NCBI GenBank assembly: GCA_014904985.1
Contig: MU128984.1
Coordinates: forward strand, 19,670-83,669
DNA: 64,000 bases
Reading direction: 5' to 3'
From: Hydnum rufescens UP504
Lineage: Eukaryota; Basidiomycota; Agaricomycetes; Cantharellales; Hydnaceae
In this document: positions 45,081 to 56,866 of the stretch, piece by piece
Layout of the letters: each line of letters opens with the position of its first letter
Numbering within the stretch: position 1 is the stretch's first letter
Notes under the pieces: generated by a model
The model's input: only the letters and a program-made list of their open reading frames with translations
The model's database searches: none
What the model was told of the DNA's origin: nothing
Made by a program: the position numbers and the translations under genes

Positions 45081-46700
45081 GTCGAGATGGAGAAGAATGC
45101 AAGCAAAGGAGAATACTGATTATTTATATATCTACAAGGACGCCGCACCTCGTGTAGACTATTAACAAATGGGTGGGAGGTCTCGTTTTTCGTTTTGGTA
45201 ATTCTGTCCCATCTCCCCTCGACACTTGGGGCTATACAAAAGTCTCCTGGATGGGTGCAGGGATCTGAGTCAATACGATGGAGACGTCTTAAGATCTCTT
45301 GCACACGAGGCTTCCTAATCCGGTACTTATTGTTGTTCAGGCATGTACCCAAGGTGGCCACTAATTTACCAAGTTAAGCGCCCCCTTGTTTTGGGCACGT
45401 TGCTGCGAACTAATTAATGTGTATTTGAATGATATTGTAATGCCGATGACCACCAATCCACGTAAGTACGCAGGGGATTTACTGGCGCTCCGAGCTTATT
45501 TGCATTCCCCATCATCTAGAGCTTCGATAATTTCCAATGACAAATCTGTGCTTCTCATCGCCGTTTGCGCTATTGAGAAGGTAGCGTCCCTATATTTCCG
45601 GTGGTTTGTGTGTGTGCAATTGAACTGTGGCATTATCTTCCGCATATGTTAGGTCTGTCAGGTGTATGCGGGCATGGGCCTTCGAGGTGCAAGGGCGTGG
45701 CTTGATCGAAAGGGTATCCAGCGTCCAGTCGTTCGGTTATCACCTCATGACAATATGCAGTTGTTTTGTTGACCTGGTGCACCCTCGATTTCATTGTACG
45801 GCGTCGTTGTGACGGGTGAGATGTAATACAGTTCAAGGTCCGCGGATCAAGTGATGATGATGTTGGGAGCCAAGGACCTCGACACTTCGTACAACGTACC
45901 TCGACAAATGCCAACACACCCTAGCATCATTATATTATTTGCCCGTTACACGCCAACGTAGTATGAAAGCCGTGCAAAAGCCTGTCACTAATGTGCACAA
46001 AGGGACCATAGTACACGATAGAACTCCGCTGTGCACGCATTTCCTCTTGAGGATTAGTGACAACCCTGGGTGGTTCTTTGATCTAGAAACAATCCGGGCG
46101 CCGGGGAACAAAGAAAGGTGTATCAACAGACCGAGCGCCAAATCAGAGAAGGATGTTCACTTCGCGAGTCTCAAGCTAGTTCAACTTAGTGAAATAGGGC
46201 TCATTTGGGGCCAGGTGCAGGGGGAAGCAGACAATCCGCGTCCAAGCGACGATTCAGTGACAACGAGTGAAGTGGCAGGAACTAAGAACGGTCTGCCGTG
46301 ACTCTGTTTTTTGAATTTTTCGGGGAGCTTGGGCCGGCGATTGAACATCCACCCAATTCATTCCTCCATTGCATGCGATAGGCTCCATACATCGCTTATG
46401 TTCTGAATCGGACTTTTGTGCTATAGTGTTGAGAACACCGTTCATAATGAAGAGACTTGGAAACCTCCAAAGGACGGGGACAAGCACAGCAACCTGTCCG
46501 AAGCGAAACAGAAATTAGGGGAACTGGCGAGCTACCGAACGTCGACTAAACGAAAATGCACCACTTTTGAGAAATGTTCGAACGGGTTAGGCTGCCCACG
46601 TCGTCTCAAATTATTTCCCAGGAAGAAGGTCGCGAGCCATGTACCACGGTCTAACAATATAATTTTTTATTTCATCGTGAACCGGGTTGTAGAGTATCCA
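45081..46700. repeat. spacer C2
   Basis: This aligns along its length with C1 and C3 (GTACCCAAGGTGGCC at 45347, CATGACAATATGCAG at 45747, CATAATGAAGAGACTTGG at 46444). On the plus strand the Lys/Glu-rich block NLSEAKQKLGELASYR is open here. No complete gene is seen. Confidence 0.6.
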
Positions 46701-47140
46701 TGTCACGATCATCAGAACAGCGTGTCTTGGTCCTCGCAACTTCTTGTGAATATTCCCCCGCATGCTTAGATCATGCGTATCGTGTCGAATTTGAGTAGAA
46801 TCATGGGCATTGCGAGGGGATTCAGACGGAGGGGAAGAAGGAGAATATGCACTTGACACTACACCAAAATGACCGTGGTGTAATTTTTGGGTATCCACAG
46901 TCGACCGTGCGATCACTCCAAATCCTCCGAACCCCTGAGGTGAAGAAAGTGAAGGACGAAAGCGAATGAGAAGAAGTGATGGAATGAGCACGGTTCCATA
47001 AAAGGGAAAGACATATGAGAGGTGTATCCCGCACACTGCACGCGACAACCCCTTGGTCTTCAGGTATATCCTTCAACATCCTCCCGAGGTGCGCGTTTAC
47101 GATATGATTGCCATAGAGGAATGACATCTCTCTCTATTTG
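46701..47140 (-). pseudogene. NIP7 3' fragment (copy N2)
   Basis: Corresponds to exons 3-5 of the whole NIP7 gene: SFLYGNHIVNAHLGRMLKDI near 47120, GFGVIARSTVDTQK near 46910, and the last exon near 46720. The upstream exons are absent. At about 47150 the frame VWANPN joins amidase sequence. Confidence 0.8.
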
Positions 47141-47149
47141 GATTCGCCC

Positions 47150-48900
47150 AGACGCAGTCCTCCCCTGAATATCCCAAGGGGAACCCATGACCGCGGGCTC
47201 CTCTACGTCTCATGCGAGGCTGAGCGTTTCCCAGTGCCTGGATCAGGGAGAAAAACATGAAATTCCATCGGAACATGGATGGGTTTGATCATAATCTCCT
47301 TTCCATCGTTCTCGGCAGAAGAAAAAACAGGGCCAAATATGAAGCCCTATGGTGGTATGTTCAGAGTCGAATTTAGGGGCCATAGTATCCACGGGGGGTT
47401 CTCCGGAGGCCGCACAGGCCCGCCAGGATCCCTGAAGTAGATGGGATACCGTGCGTAGCAATCGGATTACCTAGGAATTCAAGAGCATTCAATCAGACAA
47501 GTGGCATCCTGCATTGCGACCAAATATGCATGCGTCTAATTCTCCTGACCAATAAATCTAGGAAACGGGGTGAGTATGCAGACAGAAAGGTCGGCGGTGG
47601 TGGGCCCCACTGATATGGCCCGGCACCCGCAGAGCTTTGCGAGTAAGTTCGGGTGTTCACTTCATTGTTGGGATGAGCTTCACAGCATCGTCCCACACGA
47701 TCCCAAAGGACAGTTTGACCCCAGGACCACCGTGTGATCGCAAGACCTCGTAATCAGTGTTCCCCGGCAGGCTCACGTAAGCCGGATCTAAATTCCAAGG
47801 TTTCCACGACGGTCTTGGCGGACATACGAACAGCAAAAAGGCACTGGGCCATTGGGCCCAAAACGGATTGAATTACTTCATGTCCCTCGAACGAGTTCAC
47901 AACACGAGAATGCGGGAATCGGGATATGCTCGAGCGGAGCGCATAAAGGGATGTGAATGCCGTTCGGGATGCGAACTGATCTGTATATGGGGAATAGGAG
48001 AATGAGAAACCAGCTGCAGCGGGAGAAATGAGGGGTAAATTGGCGTCACACCCCCCGATATCAGTACCGACCCCGAGTGAGATCCCACACAAAGGTATAA
48101 GTGCACCCTCACCACCAGAGCTGCCACCTGGAGTGAGTGATATGGACTGAGCGTACGCCCAAAAATGTTGTTATGTCTCCCCGCATCGGAAAGTATTCAA
48201 TGAGAATATTCCAAAATTAGGACGGTTCGTGGAGTGGCAATTGGCTAGGGTCTGGGGAGCGTTTGTCCGGGTGAAGAGGACCACACCTGCAACCTTAAAA
48301 ATTTCGACGATGACACTGTCATTTTCTGCTGCTTCTTTTAGCCATGCCACATATCCAAGAACCATCAAAGTGAGATAAGACATCACACCGTCATCGGAGA
48401 TAGCAGACGAAGCAGACCCATCGAAGCTCCAAGTCCTTTATTAGGAATGCGTCTTTTAGGGAGAGAGGCAGGCCGTGTAGGGGTTCGACGTATCCAGTAC
48501 GAGCAAGATGTTCATCGAGTCCCATGGCACGAGCGAGGGCTTCGTCGGCGAATATCTCTGTCGGGAAAACGTGGCTATACGGACCTCCTAGTTTATGACG
48601 TGTTGCACTGACGAAGTGGACTGACGACTTGGTGGGTAATAATAGGTTCGAATATACTGTGGCCACTTCAGCGCTGGACCACACACCCTGCCTCAAACAA
48701 TCTGGGGTAGTGTTGATATCGACAGTGTCTGTGATTTCCAGTTCGTGAGCGGTAAGAAGACCAGATTTGGATACTGCATGAAGCACGTTCAGACCATTCG
48801 GTATCGATTTCAAATCCATTCCTTGTGGAGGCTGTCTAGTTGGTGTGCTCGATGAGCGCACGTAACTTCTTCCCACTCGTTGCCAAGTTGAAGACTTGAA
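47150..48900 (-). pseudogene. amidase, array copy A3
   Basis: Most blocks remain: LKSIPNGLNVL (48810), EITDTVDINTTPD, TEIFADEALARAMGLDEHLA, LPLSLKDAFLIK and GVGTDIGG. There are frameshifts, the intron acceptor after SMG is CTTG instead of CTAG, and the C-terminal part is replaced by NIP7-derived sequence at about 47150. Confidence 0.8.
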
Positions 48901-49129
48901 CTGGAAAGAGAGACCTCCGGACAGAGTGGAAGTACAATGCCGTATTTGGCATTGTTAGACGGTGACACGCAATGCTCCGCACGGCTCGCCCAACGATATT
49001 GGGCTAAGTCGCCCATGTTCTGTTCGCAAACTTGCAGCCATAATTTTATGAACGTTCATACCGATACGGCGATACACGTGAATACAACAAGGTAGTTACC
49101 GCACTACTCCTTCATCGGGAAATCATCCT

Positions 49130-50590
49130 GTCTTTTTAGCGGTCCACTACGATACCGTTCGTGCGCGTCACCCTCCACGGATGAGGCACTCCATTGCGCG
49201 ACGGAACTACTCCCTGGGGCCTGTCTTGCGTCGCCTCCATGTGAGCCACGAGGCTCTTCTTGGGCTCCTTGAAGCCATCGGGGATGAGGTCCACGTTCTT
49301 GGAGATCCTCTGTTTGTCGGGGGCCATGCGCGCGCCAGTCGTTGAGGCGAAAACTAGAGCATTCAGCTCAGGCCGGATATATTGCCAATCGCTCTTCTGG
49401 CCGCCATCCAGTCTCCTTCGGTAGCAGGGACCACACTCGATCCGATCTGCTGGGGGGACTTGGTGGCCGTCGCAACGTCGGCACTCTTCCAATAGTCGAT
49501 CCCTTATTTTTTCGGCAATATCTAACTCGTCACCCCTGAGTTTGATTCTAGGAGCCCTTGTTGGGGTGTGTGGTCCGGGGTGCCTTCCACCCTTGACCTT
49601 GGCGGGGCGTTGAGATTGAGATACCCTCCTTTGGGGCTTGCCCTTGTGGGAAGGTACCTCTTCATATGTAATGTTGCTCGCCGAGGCGAGCGTGGTGACG
49701 ACCTGTGTACCCCCATCCCAGGCATCTATCAATCATTGTCGATCCCACGTGAGAAGAACATGGCACATACAGGAGATGTCGCGCGACCACTCGAACCGGA
49801 GAGACTAACGAAACCGCAAACTGCAGAGGGTCAGTTTGCTACCAAACCATATTTCAGTTTCTCAACATAATGATGAGGCTCGATATCGGCTTACTTTATC
49901 TCGTTCTTGAATTGAAGGATCATACACGGAACCCGAGTTGAGAAGAACTTGCGTCGTTCCCAACGTCGGATTCAGTATACGAGTCGTGTCCTGGGAGGAC
50001 ACTTCCATTGTGGGCGGGAGATCAATCGGTTCCAGCTACATCGCATGTTTCAAAGATCTTTCAGTTTGTTGATTGTCGCGATTGGCTACAGGAAGTCTAA
50101 CCTGATACACAACACCGTGCCATGGGCCATGGCTAACAGACCCCTCGGTGGGCCGTGTCGCTGTCGTAGCGAGTGGCGGCCGTGCGTCGTACCCGAACGA
50201 TAGCCCTGGCGGGGGATTTGAGGAGCCATGGCTCTCGTGCAGTGCCAATCCAAAATCCCACTCCTGTGGTCCAACAGGCCCCTCGATGGGCTGTGTTGCC
50301 GTCATGGTGGGTTCCGGCTGGGCTTCGTACGCGAATGAGGGCCCTGCTACGGTGTTCGATGTGCCGTAGTTCTCGTCCGATGCCCAGCCAAACCCCCAAA
50401 CCCATGGTTCGACGGGTCGTGTTGCCGTCATGGCGGGTGGCGGCTGTGGTCTGTACCCGCAGGAGGGCCCTGCCACAGCATTTGAGCCGTCGTAGCTCTC
50501 GTCTGGTGCCCATCCAAAATTCCGGTCTGGTGGGATCGCGGACTGAGATGGGATGAAGGTGACAAACTCAGGTGGGTAGTACTCATCCAT
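49130..50590 (-). CDS. gene B, array copy B3 (best preserved): repeat protein with Cys4 motif
   Basis: Starts MDEYYPPEFVTFIPSQSAI at 50590. Exon 1 encodes about four repeats of roughly 30 residues (core DESYDGSNAVAGPS, DENYGTSNTVAGPS, HESHGSSNPPPGLS), rich in Pro, Ser, Gly and aromatic residues. A second exon (acceptor GCGATGTAG near 50040, donor GTAAGC near 49897) encodes NPTLGTTQVLLNSGSVYDPS. The last part includes IKLRGDELDIAEKIRDRLLEE, CRRCDGHQVPPADRIECGPC (C-x2-C-x13-C-x2-C, zinc-ribbon-like, about 49450) and ends VTRTNGIVVDR. I could not match the phase of every intron, so it may also be damaged. No known family is recognised; nucleic-acid or protein binding through a zinc site is only inference. 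Confidence 0.5.
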
Positions 50591-52330
50591 GTCGAGATGG
50601 GGACAAATGCAAGCAAAGGAGAATATTGATCGTTTATATATCTATAAGGATGCCCGACCTCGTGTAGACTCTCTTAACAAAAGGTTGGGAGGTCTCGTTT
50701 TTCGTTTTGGTAATCCTTTCCCATGTCCCGGCGACGCTTGGGGCTATACAAAAGTCTCCTGGATGCAGGGATCTGAGTTAATACAATGAAGACGTCTTAA
50801 GATCCCTCGCACACGAGGCTTCCTAATCCGGTATTTATCATTTGTCAGGCATGTACCCGAGGTGGCCACTAATTTACCAAGTTAAGCGCCCCCTTGTTTT
50901 GGGCACGTTGCTGGGAACTAATGTTGTAATGGTCATGACTACCAATCCACATAAGTGTGCAGGGAATTTATGGCGCTCCGAGCCTCACCACCTATCATCT
51001 AGGGCTTCGATAATTTCTAATGACAAATCCATGCTTCTCATCGCCGCTTGCACTAATTGAGAAGGTAACGTCCCTATATTTCTAGTGGTTTGTGTGCGTG
51101 TTCAATTGAATTGTGGCATTATCTTCCGTATATGTTAGGTCCGCCAGGTGTATGTGGGGATGGGTCTTTGAGGTGCAAGGGCGTGGCTTGATCGAAAGGA
51201 GTGTCCAGCGTCCAGTCGTTCGGTTATCACCTCATGACAATATGCAGTTGTTTTGTTGACCTGGAGCACCCTCGATTTCATTGTACGGCGTCGTTGTGAC
51301 GGGTGAGATGTAATCTACAGTTCGAGATCAGTGGATCAAGTGATGATGATGTCGGGAGCCAAGGACCTCGACACTTCTCGCAACGTGCCTCGACAAATGC
51401 CAACACACCCTACATCTTATGTTATTCGCACGGTACACGCCAACGTAGTATGAAAGCTCTGCAAAAGCCTGTCAATAATGTGCACAAAGGGACACGTATA
51501 GAACTCCGCTGTGCACGCATTTCCTCTTGAGGATTGTGACCACCCTGGGACGGTTTTTAGATCTAGGAAAAATCCGGGCGCCGGGGAACAAAGAAAGGCG
51601 GATTAGCCACTCTCGATGCGGACCCGTGGCACCTCTCAAAAATAATACCCATCTAAGTACAGTAGAGGCGAGGCAGGTGAACGGTCAAGCCCCAAATCAG
51701 AGAAGGATGTTCACTTCGCGAGTTTCAAGCTAGTTCAACATCAGGAAACCGGATGTCCTCCAGAGTCTCAAAGCTTCTGGAGCTCCTCCATCCGTTTTCC
51801 CTGATGAAGTTGAATCTACTTGTGAAACGGGCTCATTCGGGGCCAGGTGCAGGGGGAGGCAGACAATCCGTGTCCAGCGAGGATTCAGTGGCAACGAGTG
51901 AAGTGACAGAAACTAGACTAAGAACGGTCTGCGGTGACTCCGTTTTTTAAATTTTTCGGGGAGCTTGGTCCGGCGATTGATCTTGTTCCATCCACATCTA
52001 CCCAATTCATTCCTATATTGTGCGCGACAGGCTTCATATGTCGCTTAAGTTCTGTTGAGAACACCGTTCATAATGAAGAGACTTGGGAAGCTTCCGAAGG
52101 GCGGGGACAAGCACAACCTGTCCGAAGCGAAACAGGAATTGGGAGAACTGGCGAGCTACCGAACGTCGACGAAACGAAGATGCACCACTTTTGAGAATTG
52201 TTCGAACGCGTTGGGCTCTCTACGTCGTCTCAAATTACTTCCAAGGAAGGAGGTCGCGAGCGATGTAACACGGTCTAACAATATAATTTTTGATTTCATC
52301 ATGAACCGGATTGTAGAGTATCTATGTCAG
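50591..52330. repeat. spacer C3
   Basis: This aligns with C1 and C2 (GTACCCGAGGTGGCC at 50852, CATGACAATATGCAG at 51232, CATAATGAAGAGACTTGG at 52068). The plus-strand Lys/Glu-rich block NLSEAKQELGELASYRTS is open. A segment at 51740-51800 (CAGGAAACCGGATGTCCTCC..) has no counterpart in C2 and looks like a small insertion. Confidence 0.6.
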
Positions 52331-52700
52331 TCGATCATCAGAACAGCGTGTCTTGGTCCTCGCAAATTCTTGTGAATATTCCCTCGCATGCTTAGATCAT
52401 GGGTATCGTGTCAAAGTTGAGTAGAATCATGGGCATCATTGCGAGGGGATTCAGACGGAGGGGAAGAGGGAGAATATGCACTTGACACTACACCAAAATG
52501 ACCGTGGTGTGATTTTTGGGGATCCAGAGTCGACCGTGCGATCACTCTAAATCCTCCAAACCCGAGAAGAAGTGATGGAATGAGCGCGGTTACATAAAAG
52601 GGAAAGGTGTATCCACATACTGCACGTGACAGCCCCTTTGTCTTCAGTATATCCTCTTTATTTGGATTCGCCCAGACACAGTCCTCCCCTGGATCTCCCA
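52331..52700 (-). pseudogene. NIP7 3' fragment (copy N3)
   Basis: Remnants of the last NIP7 exons are recognisable (RVIARSTLDPQK near 52540 and the ANPN block near 52665), with an internal deletion compared with N2. CVWANPN joins amidase-derived sequence at about 52680, the same junction as in N2. Confidence 0.7.
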
Positions 52701-53905
52701 AGGGGAACCAATGACCGCGGGGTCCTTTAGGTCCCATATGAGGTTGAGCGTTGCTCAGTGCCTGGATGAGGGAGAAAAACATGACGTTCCATCGGAACAT
52801 CGATGGCTTTGATCATAATCACCTTTCCATCGTTCTCGGCAGAAGGAAAAACAGGGCCAAATATGGAGCCCTATGGTGGTATGTTCAGAGTCGAATTTAG
52901 GGACCGAACGGGTTCACTACACTAGAATGCGGGAATCGGAATATGCTCGAGCGGAGCGCATAGAGGCATGTGATTGCCGTCGGGATGCGAATTGACCTGT
53001 ATATGACGAATAGGAGAATGAGAAACCAGGTGCGGGGGAAGAAATGAGGGGTGAATTGGCGTCACACCCTCCGATGTCAGTACCGACCCCGAGTGAGATC
53101 CCACACAAGGGTATAAGTGCACCCTACCAGAGCTGCCACCTGGAGTGAGTGATATGGAGTGAGTGTACGCCCAAAAATGTTGTTATATGTCTCTCTCCGT
53201 ATCGGAAAGTATTCAATGAGTATATTCCAAAATTAGGACGGTTCGTGGAGTGGCAATTGACTAGGGTCTGAGGAGCATTTGTCCGGGTGAAGAGCACCAC
53301 ACCTGCGACCTGAGAAATTTCGACTGTCATTTTCTGCTGCTTCTTTTAGCCATGCCACATATCCAAGAACCATCAAAGTGAGATAAGACATCACACCGTT
53401 ATCGGAGATAGCAGACGAAGCTGACCCATCGAAGCTCCAGGTCCTTTAATTGGGAATGTGTCTTTTAGGGAGAGAGGCAGGCCGTGTAGGGGTTCGACGT
53501 ATCCAGTACGAGCAAGATGTTAATCGAGTTCCTTGGCGCGAGCGAGGGCTTCGTCCACGAATGTCTCTGTCGGGCGAACGTGGCCATGCAGACCCCCTAG
53601 TTATGACGTGTTGCACTGACGAAGTGAACTGACGACTTGGTGGGCAAAAATAGGTTCAAGTATACTGGGATTACTTCAACGCTGGACCACACACCCTGCG
53701 TCAAAGAAGTTGGCGTAGTGTTGATGTCGACAGTGTCTGTGATTTCCAGCTCGTGAGCGGTAAGAAGACCGCATTTGGATGCTACATGGAGCACGTTCAG
53801 ACCGTTCGGTATTGATTTCAAATCCCATTCCTTGTGGAGGCTGTCTAGTTAGTGTGCTCGATGAGCGCACGTAACTTCCTCTCACTTGTTGCCAAGTTGA
53901 ACTGG
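52681..53905 (-). pseudogene. amidase, array copy A4
   Basis: This is the shortest large amidase copy. N-terminal blocks (KSIPNGLNVLHVAS, EITDTVDINTTPTSL) and part of the centre (GVGTDIGG near 53080) remain. About 900 bp of the middle present in A3 are missing at about 52905, where the YGG/SEF region joins directly to SRILV-type sequence. Confidence 0.75.
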
Positions 53906-54114
53906 AGAGACCTCCGGACAGAGTGGACGTGTAATGTCGTATTTGGCATTGTTAGACGGTGACACAATGTACAATCTCGCCACGGCTCACCCAACGATAT
54001 GGGGCTAAGTCGCCTATGCTCTGTCCACAAACTTGCACCCATAATTTTATGAACGTTCACACCGATACACGTAGGTAGTTACCGCACTGCTCCTTCATCG
54101 GGAAATAATCCTGT

Positions 54115-55000
54115 CTTTTTAGCGGACTACGATACCGTTGGTGCGCGTCACCCTCCACGGACAGGGCACTCCATTACGCAAGAGAACTGCTCCCTGGGGC
54201 CTGTCCCGCATCGCCTCCATGTGAGCCACGATGCTCTTTCGATGAGCCTGGAACTCTGTTTGTCGGGGGACATGCGCGCGTCAGTCATTGAGGCCAAAAC
54301 TGGGGCATTCAGCTCGGGTCGGATATATTGCCAGTCGCCCTTCTGGCCGCCATCCAGTCTCCTTCGGTAGCAGGGACCACACTCGATCCGATCCGCTGGG
54401 GAGACTTGGTGGCCGTCGCAACGTCGGGACTCAATATCTAACTCCTCACCCTTGAGTTTGATTCTGGGAGCCCTTGATGTCTCCTCTCGGGCATGCGGTC
54501 GAGGGTGCCTTCCTACCTTGGCCTTGGTGGGGCGTTGAGACGGGAGGCTACCTCTTCGTTTGTAAGGTTGCTGGCCGAGGCGAGCGTGGTGGCGACCTGC
54601 GTACCCCCATCCCACACATCTATCAATCATCGTCAATCCCATTTGAGAAGAACATGGGACATACAGGATATGTTGTCTGACCAATCGTACTGGAGATACT
54701 ATCGGAATGTGCAAACCGCAGAAGGTCGGTTTGCTACCAAACCATATTTCAGTTTATCAACATCAAGATGAGACTCGATATTCGCTGACTTTATATTGTT
54801 CCTGAAGTGTGGAATCATGCCCGGGACTCGAGTTTAGAGAGGCTTGCAAGGTTCCCAACGTAGGATTCGGTATGTAACTCATGTCTTGAGGCGCACCCAT
54901 TGTTGGCTGGAGATCAATCGGTTCTGGCTGCCCCGTGCGTTCTGGGGGTTTTTCAGTTTGTTGATTGTCGTTATTGGCTAAAAAAAGACCAACCTGATGT
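54115..55000 (-). pseudogene. gene B, array copy B4 (truncated)
   Basis: The four-cysteine part is present (CDGHQVSPADRIECGPCYRR near 54400), but the preceding helix has an internal deletion (ELDIESRRCDGH, lacking the AEKIRDRLLEE block). The whole repeat-encoding exon 1 is gone: sequence near 55020 jumps directly into spacer-type DNA. Confidence 0.7.
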
Positions 55001-56010
55001 GCAATACCATCCCACGGGCCACGGCTACAATGGAATCCCGTATGCGTTCTTGGGATCGTATTATCCTCGACCAGAAAGGCTTTGATTTGGGAAAAATCCG
55101 TGTGCCGGGGAACGAGAAAAAAGGCATGCTAACCACTCTGCGAATTCTGAAACGAAAACTGCGCTGTGACAGACAAAGTTCGGAGTCTTGACACCTCTCA
55201 AAAATAATGCCCCCGAAGTAGAGGCGAATTAAATTAAGGCTAAGTGCCAGCAAATGATGTTCACTTCTGGGGTTCAAGGGAGTTCACCTTGAGTCTAGTG
55301 AGGATATAACAGATACTTGCTCATCTGGGAGCAGAAGCAGAGGGAAGGAGACAATACGCCTCCAGTGAGGATGCGGCGTCACCCTAGCAGCAACGACTGA
55401 AGCGCGGGAAATGACAATCGTCTATCAGTGACTCCGCTCTATTTGTATCTTGGAGTTTGACAAGTTGGAATCTAAGCCGTTCTTTGGTCTTGTGAATTGG
55501 CCTTCTATACAATTCGCTCCTATATTGTATGTAAGAGACTCTGTACGCCGCTCATGTTCTGATTCAGACTCCTCCCTTAGGACGTCGAGAACACTGTTCA
55601 TAATCGAAGAGAGCTACGAGACTTCCCAAAGGATGAAGGCGAGTAGAGCATCCAGACAGAATTGTCCGAAACGAAAGGGGAATCAGGAGAACCGGCGAGC
55701 TTCAGCGCACCTCGACCAAAAACGGTGCGTCACTTTTGAGAAATCCTCAAGGGGGTTGGTGTTTCAACCCCCAGAGCATGCGACCTGGCTACAGCACAAA
55801 CTTGAAGCAGTAGTGAGCGTCATTGCGACATCCGCACTTGGGGCAAAGAACGAACATGAAAATACACGAGACTGAACCTGTCCTATCAGATTACTTCTAA
55901 GGAGGGTCGTGTGACAAACTGAGCTATGTAAACCTGTCGAAAATGGTCCAGCATTATACTTTTATGTCATTATGAACAGGGATGATGCCCCAGAATGTAC
56001 AAGGTGGTCG
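55001..56010. repeat. spacer C4
   Basis: A shortened spacer related to C1-C3. It has an open plus-strand frame of 141 codons (55450-55875, no ATG at its start) carrying the eroded Lys/Glu-rich block. Convergent with NIP7; coding status unclear. Confidence 0.45.
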
Positions 56011-56014
56011 ATAA

Positions 56015-56866
56015 TCAGAATAGCGTGTCTTCATCTCGCAAATATTCCCCTGCATCCCTATACCATAGATATGGTGTCAGATTAAAGTGGAATCACGAGC
56101 GTCGCGAGGGGATTCTCGGAAGAGGAAGATGGAGAACATACGCTTGACGATACACCAAAATGGCCGTAGGGTCTAATTTTCGGGTATCCACAGTCGACCG
56201 TGCGGTGACCCCAAATCCCTAAGAAGTCCAGAAAGCGAAAGGCGAAGACGAATGAGAAGTGATAGAAGGAGCACGGTCATATAAAAGGAAAAAAGACAAA
56301 CAAGAGGTATATCCCGCATGCTGTACACGACAACCCCTTGGTGTTCAGGTGTATCCTCTGTTATGCGCCCGAGGTGCGCTTTTACGACATGATTCCCATA
56401 GAGGAATGGCATCTCTCCATTTGGCTTCACCCATACCTAACACACAGGATACACCTTAATATATATGGAATACACCGAAGGATGCGCAGGAGCTAGACCA
56501 CGCGCACCTTGTATTTCGCGTATTGGGCCAAATAATCCAACGCAGTGATATGAAGCTTGAACTTCCCACTCTTACTGAATTTGCCAAAACACGTCCCAAG
56601 ACTAACAAGGTTGGGTCGCGCCACACTAATGGCAAGACGCATCGAAGATTCGGAGACATAATAAACACGATCGCGGTGCAGTCTAAAGCAATAGGCTTCG
56701 TCGTTTCGGTCTACAAGATGGACAATATTTTTACCCTGTGGAAAGAAGAATCTGGAACGTCAGCGATAGCCTGTCCGTTGTCCACAAGAGAGCCAGTGAT
56801 GTATACAATATAGTTGGCCAGCTTTGAAAACACGGCAGCTTGCTCTTCTTCCGTCAATGGCCGCAT
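56015..56866 (-). CDS. NIP7: NIP7, 60S ribosome subunit biogenesis factor
   Basis: NIP7 is a small PUA-domain protein that acts in pre-rRNA processing and 60S assembly. Five exons in perfect phase give 180 residues, the usual length: 56866-56807, 56735-56508, 56436-56302, 56218-56142 and 56057-56015. Conserved blocks are [107 protein letters not shown] and the end [11 protein letters not shown]. The final intron (donor GTATGT, acceptor TATAG) is needed to reach this end. It is the only complete copy; partial copies lie at 41.6, 46.7-47.1 and 52.3-52.7 kb inside the array. Confidence 0.96.

Noticed and set aside
49522..49725. Open frame MPGMGVHRSSPRSPRRATL within gene B3
   Set aside because: It is an alternative frame across the Cys4 gene; the frame with IKLRGDELDIAEKI and the cysteine motif is the one shared among copies.
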